Part shown: positions 26,001 to 37,802 of the stretch, in pieces
Position numbering within the stretch: position 1 is the stretch's first letter
Layout: each line of letters begins with the position of its first letter
From: Rhipicephalus microplus
Lineage: Eukaryota > Arthropoda > Arachnida > Ixodida > Ixodidae
Assembly (NCBI RefSeq): GCF_043290135.1
Contig: NW_027464602.1
Location: forward strand, 4,712,001-4,776,000
Length of the DNA: 64,000 bases
Reading direction: 5' to 3'
Program-made: the position numbers and the translations under genes
Notes under the pieces: model-generated
Seen by the model: only the letters and a program-made list of their open reading frames with translations
Database searches by the model: none
What the model was told of the DNA's origin: nothing

Positions 26001-27085
26001 GAGACAGTCCTGCTCCACTCTAACCACCATCAGAACATATCTTCAAAGCTATCAGCGCAAAGAAAAAATCAACACACCACTCCCGGGAGGGCTCGAAACT
26101 CCAACGTTTCGGTTAACAGCCGATCGCGCTAGCCCATTACGCCACGGAGACAGTCCTGCTCTACTCTCACCACCATCAGAACATATCTTCAAAGCTATCA
26201 GCCCAAAGAAAAAAAAGCACCGCACCACCACCGGGGGGGGCTCGAAACTCCAACCTTTCGGTTGACAGCCGATCGCGCTAGCTAATTGCGCCACGGAGAC
26301 AGTCGTGCTCCACTCTCACCACCATCAGAACATATCTTCAAAGCTATCAACGCAAACTAAAAAGCAACACGCCACTCCCGGGAGGGCTCGAACCTCCAAA
26401 TTTTCGGTTAACAGCCGATCGCGCTGGCCAACTGCGCCACGGAGACAGTCCTGCTCCACTCTCACCACCATTAAAACATATCTTCAAAGCTATCAGCCCA
26501 AAGAAAAAAAAGCGCTGCACCACCACCGGGTGGGCTCGAACCTCCAACCTTTCGGTTAACAGCCGATCGCGCTAGCCGATTGCGCCATGGAGACAGTCGT
26601 GCTCCACTCTCACCACCATCAGAACATATCTTCAAAGCTATCAGCGCAAAGAAAAAAGCAACACACCACTTTCGGGAGGGCTCGAATTTCCAACTTTTCG
26701 GTTAACAGCCGATCGCGCTGGCCCATTGCGCGACGGAGACAGTCCTGCTCCACTCTCACCACAATTAGAACATATCTTCAAAGCTATCAGCCCAAAGAAA
26801 AAAATGCGCCGCACCACCACCGCATGGGCTCGAACCTCCAACCTTTCGGTTAACAGCCGATCGCGCTAGCCAATTGCGCCACGGAGACAATCGTGCTCCA
26901 CTCTCACCACCATCAGAACATATCTTCAAAGCTATCAGCGCAAAGAAAAAAAGCATCACACCCCACCCGGAAGGGCTGGAACCTCCAACTTTTCGGTTAA
27001 TAGCCGATCGCGCTAGCCAATTGCGCCACGGAGACAGTCCTGCTCCACTCTCACCACCGTCAGAATATTTCTTCAGAGCTATCAG
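23095..27085. repeat. Higher-order repeat copy 1, 3,991 bp (27 units)
   Basis: This block is followed head-to-tail by a copy at +3,991 bp. Examples of exact spacing are 23157/27148, 24381/28372, 25566/29557 and 26874/30865. It starts within the unit that carries the long G-run. Confidence 0.85.
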
Positions 27086-30000
27086 CCCAAAGAAAAAAAA
27101 GCACCGCACCACCACCGGGGGGGGGGCTCGAAACTCCAACCTTTCGGTTGACAGCCGATCGCGCTAGCCAATTGCGCCACGGAGACAGTCGTGCTCCACT
27201 CTCACCACCATCAGAACATATCTTCAAAGCTATCAACGCAAACAAAAAAGCAACACACCACTCCCGGGAGGGCTCGAAACTCCAACCTTTCGGTCAACAG
27301 CCGATCGCGCTAGCCCATTGCGCCACGGAGACAGTCTTGCTCATCTCTCACCACCATCGGATCATATCATCAAAGCTATCAGCCCAAAGAAAAAAAAGCA
27401 CCGCACCACCACCGGGTGGGCTCGAACCTCCAACTTTTCGGTTAACAGCCGATCGCGCTGGCCAATCGCGCCACGGAGACAGTCCTGCTCCACTCTCACC
27501 ACAATTAGAACATATCTTCAAAGCTATCAGCCCAAAGAAAAAAAAGCGCCGCACCACCACCGGGTGGGCTCGAACCTCCAACCTTTCGGTTAACAGCAGA
27601 TCGCGCTAGCCAATTGCGCCACGGAGACAATCGTGCTCCACTCTCACCACCATCAGAACATATCTTTAAAGCTATCAGCGCAAAGAAAAAAAAGCGCCGT
27701 ACCACCACCGGGTGGGCTCGAACCTCTAACCTTTCGGTTAACAGCCGATCGCGCAAGCCAATTTCGCCATAGAGACAGTCCTGCTCCACTCTCACCACCA
27801 TCAGAACATATCTTCAAAGGTATCAGCCCAAAGAAAAAAAAGCGCCGCACCACCACTGGGTGGGCTCGAACCTCCGACTTTTCGGTTAACAGCCGATCGC
27901 GCTAGCCAATTGCGCCACGGAGACAGTCCTGCTCTACTCTCACCTCCATCAGAACATATCTTCAAAGCTATCAGGCCAAAGAAAAAAAACCACCGCACCA
28001 CCACCGAGTGGGCTCGAACCTCCAACCTTTCGGTTAACAGCCAATCGCGCTAGCCAATCGCGCCACGGAGACAGTCCTGCTCCACTCTCACCACCATCAG
28101 AACATATCTTCAAAGCTATCAGCCCAAAGAAAAAAAACCATTGCACCACCACCGGGTGGGCTCGAACCTCCAACCTTTCGGTTAACAGCCAATCGCGCTA
28201 GCCAATTGCGCCAAGGAGACAGTCCTGCTCCACTCTCACCACCATCAGAACATATCTTCAAAGCTATCAGCACAAAGAAAAAAAGCGCCGCACCACTACC
28301 GGGTGGGCTCGAACCTCCAACCTTTCGGTTAACAGCCGATCGCGCTAGCCAACTGCGCCACGGAGACAGTCGTGCTCCACTCTCACCACCATCAGAACAT
28401 ATCTTCAAAGCTATCAGCCCAAAGAAAAAAAAGCGCCACACCACCGCCGGGTGGGCTCGAAACTCCAACCTTTCGGTTAACAGCCGATCGCGCTAGCCAA
28501 TTGCGCCACGGAGACAGTCCTGCTTCACTCTCACCACCATCAGAACATATCTTCAAAGCTATCAGCCCAAAGAAAAAAAAGCGTCATACCACCACCGGGT
28601 GGGCTCCAACCTCCAACCTTTCGGTTAACAGCCAATCGCGCAAGCCAATTGCGCCTCGGAGACAGTCCTGCTCCACTCTCACCACCGTCAGAACATATCT
28701 TCAAAGCTATCAGCCCAAAGAAAAAAAAGCGCCGCACCACCACCGGGTGGGCTCGAACCTCCAACCTTTCGGTTAACAGCAGATCGCGCTAGCCAATTGC
28801 GCCACGGAGACAATCGTGCTCCACTCTCACCACCATCAGAACATATCTTTAAAGCTATCAGCGCAAAGAAAAAAAAAAGCGCCGTACCACCACCGGGTGG
28901 GCTCGAACCTCTAACCTTTCGGTTAACAGCCGATCGCGCAAGCCAATTTCGCCATAGAGACAGTCCTGCTCCACTCTCACCACCATCAGAACATATCTTC
29001 AAAGGTATCAGCCCAAAGAAAAAAAAGCGCCGCACCACCACTGGGTGGGCTCGAACCTCCGACTTTTCGGTTAACAGCCGATCGCGCTAGCCAATTGCGC
29101 CACGGAGACAGTCCTGCTCCACTCTCACCTCCATCAGAACATATCTTCAAAGCTATCAGGCCAAAGAAAAAAAACCACCGCACCACCACCGAGTGGGCTC
29201 GAACCTCCAACCTTTCGGTTAACAGCCAATCGCGCTAGCCAATCGCGCCACGGAGACAGTCCTGCTCCACTCTCACCACCATCAGAACATATCTTGAAAG
29301 CTATCAGCCCAAAGAAAAAAAACCATTGCACCACCACCGGGTGGGCTCGAACCTCCAACCTTTCGGTTAACAGCCAATCGCGCTAGCCAATTGCGCCAAG
29401 GAGACAGTCCTGCTCCACTCTCACCACCATCAGAACATATCTTCTAAGCTATCAGCACAAAGAAAAAAAGCGCCGCACCACTACCGGGTGGGCTCGAACC
29501 TCCAACCTTTCGGTTAACAGCCGATCGCGCTAGCCAACTGCGCCACGGAGACAGTCGTGCTCCACTCTCACCACCATCAGAACATATCTTCAAAGCTATC
29601 AGCCCAAAGAAAAAAAAGCGCCACACCACCGCCGGGTGGGCTCGAAACTCCAACCTTTCGGTTAACAGCCGATCGCGCTAGCCAATTGCGCCACGGAGAC
29701 AGTCCTGCTTCACTCTCACCACCATCAGAACATATCTTCAAAGCTATCAGCCCAAAGAAAAAAAAGCGTCATACCATCACCGGGTGGGCTCCAACCTCCA
29801 ACCTTTCGGTTAACAGCCAATCGCGCAAGCCAATTGCGCCTCGGAGACAGTACTGCTCCACTCTCACCACCGTCAGAACATATCTTCAAAGCTATCAGCC
29901 CAAAGAAAAAAAAGCGCCGCACCACTACCGGGTGGGCTCGAACCGCCAAAATTTCGGTTAACAGCCGATCGCGCTAGCCAACTGCGCCACGGAGACAGTC

Positions 30001-31076
30001 CTGCTCCACTCTAACCACCATCAGAACATATCTTCAAAGCTATCAGCGCAAAGAAAAAATCAACACACCACTCCCGGGAGGGCTCGAAACTCCAACGTTT
30101 CGGTTAACAGCCGATCGCGCTAGCCCATTACGCCACGGAGACAGTCCTGCTCTACTCTCACCACCATCAGAACATATCTTCAAAGCTATCAGCCCAAAGA
30201 AAAAAAAGCACCGCACCACCACCGGGGGGGGCTCGAAACTCCAACCTTTCGGTTGACAGCCGATCGCGCTAGCTAATTGCGCCACGGAGACAGTCGTGCT
30301 CCACTCTCACCACCATCAGAACATATCTTCAAAGCTATCAACGCAAACTAAAAAGCAACACGCCACTCCCGGGAGGGCTCGAACCTCCAAATTTTCGGTT
30401 AACAGCCGATCGCGCTGGCCAACTGCGCCACGGAGACAGTCCTGCTCCACTCTCACCACCATTAAAACATATCTTCAAAGCTATCAGCCCAAAGAAAAAA
30501 AAGCGCTGCACCACCACCGGGTGGGCTCGAACCTCCAACCTTTCGGTTAACAGCCGATCGCGCTAGCCGATTGCGCCATGGAGACAGTCGTGCTCCACTC
30601 TCACCACCATCAGAACATATCTTCAAAGCTATCAGCGCAAAGAAAAAAGCAACACACCACTTTCGGGAGGGCTCGAATTTCCAACTTTTCGGTTAACAGC
30701 CGATCGCGCTGGCCCATTGCGCGACGGAGACAGTCCTGCTCCACTCTCACCACAATTAGAACATATCTTCAAAGCTATCAGCCCAAAGAAAAAAATGCGC
30801 CGCACCACCACCGCATGGGCTCGAACCTCCAACCTTTCGGTTAACAGCCGATCGCGCTAGCCAATTGCGCCACGGAGACAATCGTGCTCCACTCTCACCA
30901 CCATCAGAACATATCTTCAAAGCTATCAGCGCAAAGAAAAAAAGCATCACACCCCACCCGGAAGGGCTGGAACCTCCAACTTTTCGGTTAATAGCCGATC
31001 GCGCTAGCCAATTGCGCCACGGAGACAGTCCTGCTCCACTCTCACCACCGTCAGAATATTTCTTCAGAGCTATCAG
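27086..31076. repeat. Higher-order repeat copy 2, 3,991 bp (27 units)
   Basis: Second copy of 23095-27085. At 27086 a cagaatatttcttcagagc spacer is joined to the G-run unit, a hybrid that records the crossover. The match with copy 1 ends at 31077, where agacc replaces agccc. This copy is also the left part of the 11-kb block repeated at 52.6-64.0 kb. Confidence 0.85.
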
Positions 31077-33013
31077 ACCAAAGAAAAAAAAGCGCCGCAC
31101 CACCACCGGGTGGGCTCGAACCTCCAACCTTTCGGTTAACAGCCGATAGCGCTAGCCAATTGCGCCACAGAGACAGTCGTGCTCCACTCTCACCACCGTC
31201 AGACCATTTCTTCAGAGCTCTTACCCCAAAGAAAAAAAAGCGCCGCACCACCACCGGGTGGGCTCAAACCTCCAACCTTTCGTATAACAGCCGATCGCGC
31301 TAGCCAATTGCGCCACGAAGACAGTCTTGCTCCACTCTCACCACCATCAGAACATATCTTCAAAGCTATTACCGCAAAGAAAAAAGCAACACACCACTCC
31401 CGGGAGAGCTTGAACCTCCAACTTTTCGGTTAACAGCCGATCGCGCTAGCGAACTGCACCACGGAGACAGTCTTGCTTCACTCTCACCACTATCAGATCA
31501 TGTCTTCAAAGCTATCAGCGCAAAGAAAAAAAAGGCGCCGCACCACCGCCGGGTGGGCTCAAACCTCCAACCTTTCGGTTAACAACGACATCGCGCTAGC
31601 CAATCGCGCCACGGAGATAGTCCCGCTTCACTCTCACCACCATCAGAACATATCTTCAAAGCTATTAGCGCAAAGAAAAAAGCAACACACCACTCCCGGG
31701 AGGGCTCGAAACTCCAACCTTTCGGTTAACAGCCGATCGCGCTTGCCCATTGCGCCATGAGACAGTCCAGCTCCACTCTCACCACCATCAGAACATATCT
31801 TCAAAGCTATCAGCCCAAAGAAAAAAGAGCGCCACACCACCACCGGGTGGGCTCGAACCTCCGACTTTTCGGTTAACAGCCGATCGGGCTAGCCAATTGC
31901 GCCACGGAGACAGTCCTGCTCCACTCTCACCACCATCAGAACATATCTTCAAAGCTATCAGCCCAAAGAAAAAAAAGCACCGCACTACCACCGGGTGGGC
32001 TCGAACCTCCAACCTTTCGGTTAACAGCCAATCGCGCTAGCCAATTGTGCCACGGAGACAGTCCTGCTCCACTCTCACCACCATCAGAACATATCTTCAA
32101 AGCTATTACCGCAAAGAAAAAAGCAAAACACCACTCCCGGGAGGGCTCGAACCTCCAACTTTCCGGTTAACAGCCGATCACGCTAGCCAATTGCGCCACG
32201 GAGACAGTCTTGCTCTACTCTCACAACCATCAGAACATAACTTCAAAGCTATCAGCCCACAGAAAAAAAAAGCGCCGCACCACCACCGGGAGAGCTCGAA
32301 CCTCCAACTTTTCGGTTAACAGCCGATCGCGCTAGCCAATTGCGCCACGCAGACAGTCCTGCTCCACTCTCACCACCGTCAGAACATTTCTTCAGAGCTA
32401 TCAGCCCAAAGAAAAAAAAGCGCTGCAAAACCACCGGGTGGGCTCGAACCTCCAACCTTACGGTTGACAGCCGATCGCGCTAGCCAATTGCCCCACGGAG
32501 ACAGTCGTGCTCCACTCTCACCATCGTCAGAACATTTCTTCAGAGCTATCACCCCAAAGAAAAAAAAGCGCCGCACCGCCACCGGTTGGGCTCGAACCTC
32601 CAACCTTTCGGTTGACAGCCGATCGCGCTAGCCAATTGCGCCACGAAGACTGTCCTGCTTCAATCTCACCACCATCAGAACATATCTTCAAAGCTATTAC
32701 CGCAAAGAAAAAAGCAACACACCACTCCTGGGAGGGCTCGAGACTCCAACCTTTCGGTTAACAGCCGATCGCGCTAGCCCATTGCGCCACGGAGGCAGTC
32801 TTGCTCCACTCTCACCACCATCAGAACATAACTTCAAAGCTATCAGCGCAAAGAAAAAAGCAACACACCACTCCCGGGAGGGCTCAAAACTCCAACCTTT
32901 CGGTCAACAGCCGATCGCGCTAGCCCATTGCGCCACGGAGACAGTCTTGCTCCCTTCTCACCACCATCAGAACATAACTTTAAAGCTATCAGCCCAAAAA
33001 AAAAGCACCGCAC

Positions 33014-33087
33014 CACCACCGGGTGGGCTCGAACCTCCAACCTTTCGGTTAACAGCCGATCGCGCTAGCCAATTGCGCCACGGAGAC
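33014..33087 (-). tRNA. tRNA-Asn(GTT)-like unit, class B representative; probably not a canonical tRNA
   Basis: Position 1 is at 33087 and G73 at 33014, with the anticodon GTT at 33053-33051. The A box TGGCGCAATTGG and B box GGTTCGAGCCC match the Pol III consensus. Nine bases after G73 comes a nine-T run at 33004-32996. Against canonical metazoan tRNA-Asn, the fold has U4-U69 in the acceptor, A27-A43 in the anticodon stem and A51-A63 in the T stem. The D stem is intact. The predicted primary transcript is roughly 85-95 nt. This is the most frequent form in the array; charging with asparagine is doubtful. Confidence 0.45.
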
Positions 33088-36000
33088 AGTCGTGCTCCAC
33101 TCTCACCACCATCAGAACATATCTTCAAAGCTATCAGCACAAAGAAAAAAAGCGCCGCACCACCACCGGGTGGGCTCGAACCTCCAACCTTTCGGTTAAC
33201 AGCCGATCGCGCTAGCCAACTGCGCCACGGAGACAGTCGTGCTCCACTCTCACCACCATCAGAACATATCTTCAAAGCTATCAGCCCAAAAAAAAGCGTC
33301 ATACCACCACCGGGTGGGCTCGAACCTCCGACTTTTTGGTTAACAGCCGATCGCGCTAGCCAATTGCGCCATGGAGACAGTCCTGCTCCACTCTCACCAC
33401 CATCAGAACATATCTTCAAAGCTATCAGCCCAAAGAAAAAAAAAGCACCGCAACCCCACCCGGTGGGCTCGAACCTCCAACTTTTCGGTTAACAGCCGAT
33501 CACGCTAGCCAATTGCGCCACGGAGACAGTCCTGCTCCACTCTCACCACCATCAGAACATATCTTCAAAGCTATCAGCCCACAGAAAAAAAAGCGCCACA
33601 CAACCACCGGGTAGGCTCGAACCTCCGACTTTTCGGTTAACAGCCGATCGCGCTAGCCAATTGCGCCACGGAGACAGTCCTGCTCCACTCTCACCACCGT
33701 CAGAACATTTCTTCAGAGCTATCAGCCCAAAGAAAAAAAAGCGCTGCAAAACCACCGGGTGGGCTCGAACCTCCAACCTTACGGTTAACAGCCGATCGCG
33801 CTAGCCAATTGCCCCACGGAGACAGTCGTGCTCCACTCTCACCATCGTCAGAACATTTCTTCAGAGCTATCACCCCAAAGAAAAAAAAGCGCCGCACCAC
33901 CACCGGTTGGGCTCGAACCTCCGACCTTTCGGTTAACAGCCGATCGCACTAGCCGATTGCGCCATGGAGACAGTCGTGCTCCACTCTCACCACCATCAGA
34001 ACATATCTTCAAAGCTATCAGCGCAAAGAAAAAAGCAACACACCACTTTCGGGAGGGCTCGAATTTCCAACTTTTCGGTTAACAGCCGATCGCGCTGGCC
34101 CATTGCGCGACGGAGACAGTCCTGCTCCACTCTCACCACAATTAGAACATAACTTCAAAGCTATCAGCCCAAAGAAAAAAATGCGCCGCACCACCACCGC
34201 ATGGGCTCGAACCTCCAACCTTTCGGTTAACAGCCGATCGCGCTAGCCAATTGCGCCACGGAGACAATCGTGCTCCACTCTCACCACCATCAGAACATAT
34301 CTTCAAAGCTATCAGCGCAAAGAAAAAAAGCATCACACCCCACCCGGAAGGGCTGGAACCTCCAACTTTTCGGTTAACAGCCGATCGCGCTAGCCAATTG
34401 CGCCACGGAGACAATCGTGCTCCACTCTCACCACCATCAGAACATATCTTCAAAGCTATCAGCGCAAAGAAAAAAAGCATCACACCCCACCCGGAAGGGC
34501 TGGAACCTCCAACTTTTCGGTTAATAGCCGATCGCGCTAGCCAATTGCGCCACGGAGACAGTCCTGCTCCACTCTCACCACCGTCAGAATATTTCTTCAG
34601 AGCTATCAGACCAAAGAAAAAAAAGCGCCGCACCACCACCGGGTGGGCTCGAACCTCCAACCTTTCGGTTAACAGCCGATAGCGCTAGCCAATTGCGCCA
34701 CAGAGACAGTCGTGCTCCACTCTCACCACCGTCAGACCATTTCTTCAGAGCTCTCACCCCAAAGAAAAAAAAGCGCCGCACCACCACCGGGTGGGCTCAA
34801 ACCTCCAACCTTTCGTATAACAGCCGATCGCGCTAGCCAATTGCGCCACGAAGACAGTCTTGCTCCACTCTCACCACCATCAGAACATATCTTCAAAGCT
34901 ATTACCGCAAAGAAAAAAGCAACACACCACTCCCGGGAGAGCTTGAACCTCCAACTTTTCGGTTAACAGCCGATCGCGCTAGCGAACTGCACCACGGAGA
35001 CAGTCTTGCTTCACTCTCACCACTATCAGATCATGTCTTCAAAGCTATCAGCGCAAAGAAAAAAAAGGCGCCGCACCACCGCCGGGTGGGCTCAAACCTC
35101 CAACCTTTCGGTTAACAACGACATCGCGCTAGCCAATCGCGCCACGGAGATAGTCCCGCTTCACTCTCACCACCATCAGAACATATCTTCAAAGCTATTA
35201 GCGCAAAGAAAAAAGCAACACACCACTCCCGGGAGGGCTCGAAACTCCAACCTTTCGGTTAACAGCCGATCGCGCTTGCCCATTGCGCCATGAGACAGTC
35301 CAGCTCCACTCTCACCACCATCAGAACATATCTTCAAAGCTATCAGCCCAAAGAAAAAAGAGCGCCACACCACCACCGGGTGGGCTCGAACCTCCGACTT
35401 TTCGGTTAACAGCCGATCGGGCTAGCCAATTGCGCCACGGAGACAGTCCTGCTCCACTCTCACCACCATCAGAACATATCTTCAAAGCTATCAGCCCAAA
35501 GAAAAAAAAGCACCGCACTACCACCGGGTGGGCTCGAACCTCCAACCTTTCGGTTAACAGCCAATCGCGCTAGCCAATTGTGCCACGGAGACAGTCCTGC
35601 TCCACTCTCACCACCATCAGAACATATCTTCAAAGCTATTACCGCAAAGAAAAAAGCAAAACACCACTCCCGGGAGGGCTCGAACCTCCAACTTTCCGGT
35701 TAACAGCCGATCACGCTAGCCAATTGCGCCACGGAGACAGTCTTGCTCTACTCTCACAACCATCAGAACATAACTTCAAAGCTATCAGCCCACAGAAAAA
35801 AAAAGCGCCGCACCACCACCGGGAGAGCTCGAACCTCCAACTTTTCGGTTAACAGCCGATCGCGCTAGCCAATTGCCCCACGGAGACAGTCGTGCTCCAC
35901 TCTCACCATCGTCAGAACATTTCTTCAGAGCTATCACCCCAAAGAAAAAAAAGCGCCGCACCGCCACCGGTTGGGCTCGAACCTCCAACCTTTCGGTTGA

Positions 36001-37802
36001 CAGCCGATCGCGCTAGCCAATTGCGCCACGAAGACTGTCCTGCTTCAATCTCACCACCATCAGAACATATCTTCAAAGCTATTACCGCAAAGAAAAAAGC
36101 AACACACCACTCCTGGGAGGGCTCGAGACTCCAACCTTTCGGTTAACAGCCGATCGCGCTAGCCCATTGCGCCACGGAGGCAGTCTTGCTCCACTCTCAC
36201 CACCATCAGAACATAACTTCAAAGCTATCAGCGCAAAGAAAAAAGCAACACACCACTCCCGGGAGGGCTCAAAACTCCAACCTTTCGGTCAACAGCCGAT
36301 CGCGCTAGCCCATTGCGCCACGGAGACAGTCTTGCTCCCTTCTCACCACCATCAGAACATAACTTTAAAGCTATCAGCCCAAAAAAAAGCACCGCACCAC
36401 CACCGGGTGGGCTCGAACCTCCAACCTTTCGGTTAACAGCCGATCGCGCTAGCCAATTGCGCCACGGAGACAGTCGTGCTCCACTCTCACCACCATCAGA
36501 ACATATCGTCAAAGCTATCAGCACAAAGAAAAAAAGCGCCGCACCACCACCGGGTGGGCTCGAACCTCCAACCTTTCGGTTAACAGCCGATCGCGCTAGC
36601 CAACTGCGCCACGGAGACAGTCGTGCTCCACTCTCACCACCATCAGAACATATCTTCAAAGCTATCAGCCCAAAAAAAAGCACCGCACCACCGCCGGGTG
36701 GGCTCGAAACTCCAACCTTTCGGTTAACAGCCGATCGCGCTAGCCAATTGCGCCACGGAGACAGTCCTGCTTCACTCTCACCACCATCAGAACATATCTT
36801 CAAAGCTATCAGCCCAAAAAAAAGCGTCATACCACCACCGGGTGGGCTCGAACCTCCGACTTTTTGGTTAACAGCCGATCGCGCTAGCCAATTGCGCCAT
36901 GGAGACAGTCCTGCTCCACTCTCACCACCATCAGAACATATCTTCAAAGCTATCAGCCCAAAGAAAAAAAAAGCACCGCAACCCCACCCGGTGGGCTCGA
37001 ACCTCCAACTTTTCGGTTAACAGCCGATCACGCTAGCCAATTGCGCCACGGAGACAGTCCTGCTCCACTCTCACCACCATCAGAACATATCTTCAAAGCT
37101 ATCAGCCCAGAGAAAAAAAAGCGCCACAAAACCACCGGGTAGGCTCGAACCTCCGACTTTTTGGTTAACAGCCGATCGCGCTAGCCAATTGCGCCACGGA
37201 GACAGTCCTGCTCCACTCTCACCACCGTCAGAACATTTCTTCAGAGCTATCAGCCCAAAGAAAAAAAAGCGCTGCAAAACCACCGGGTGGGCTCGAACCT
37301 CCAACCTTACGGTTAACAGCCGATCGCGCTAGCCAATTGCCCCACGGAGACAGTCGTGCTCCACTCTCACCATCGTCAGAACATTTCTTCAGAGCTATCA
37401 CCCCAAAGAAAAAAAAGCGCCGCACCACCACCGGTTGGGCTCGAACCTCCGACCTTTTGGTTAACAGCCGATCGCGCTAGCCAATTGCGCCACGGAGACA
37501 GACCTGCTCCACTCTCACTACCATAAGAACATATCATCAAAGCTATCAGCCCGAAGAAAAAAAAGCGCCGCACCACCACTGGGTGGGCTCGAACCTCCGA
37601 CCTTTTGGTTAACAGCCGATCGCGCTAGCCAATTGCGCCACGGAGACAGTCCTGCTCCACTCTCACCACCATCAGAACATATCTTCAAAGCTATCAGCCC
37701 AAAGAAAAAAAAGCGCCACACCACCACCGGGTGGGCAAGAACCTCCAACCTTTCGGTTAACAGCCGATCGCGCTAGCCAATTGCGCCACGGAGACAGTCC
37801 TG

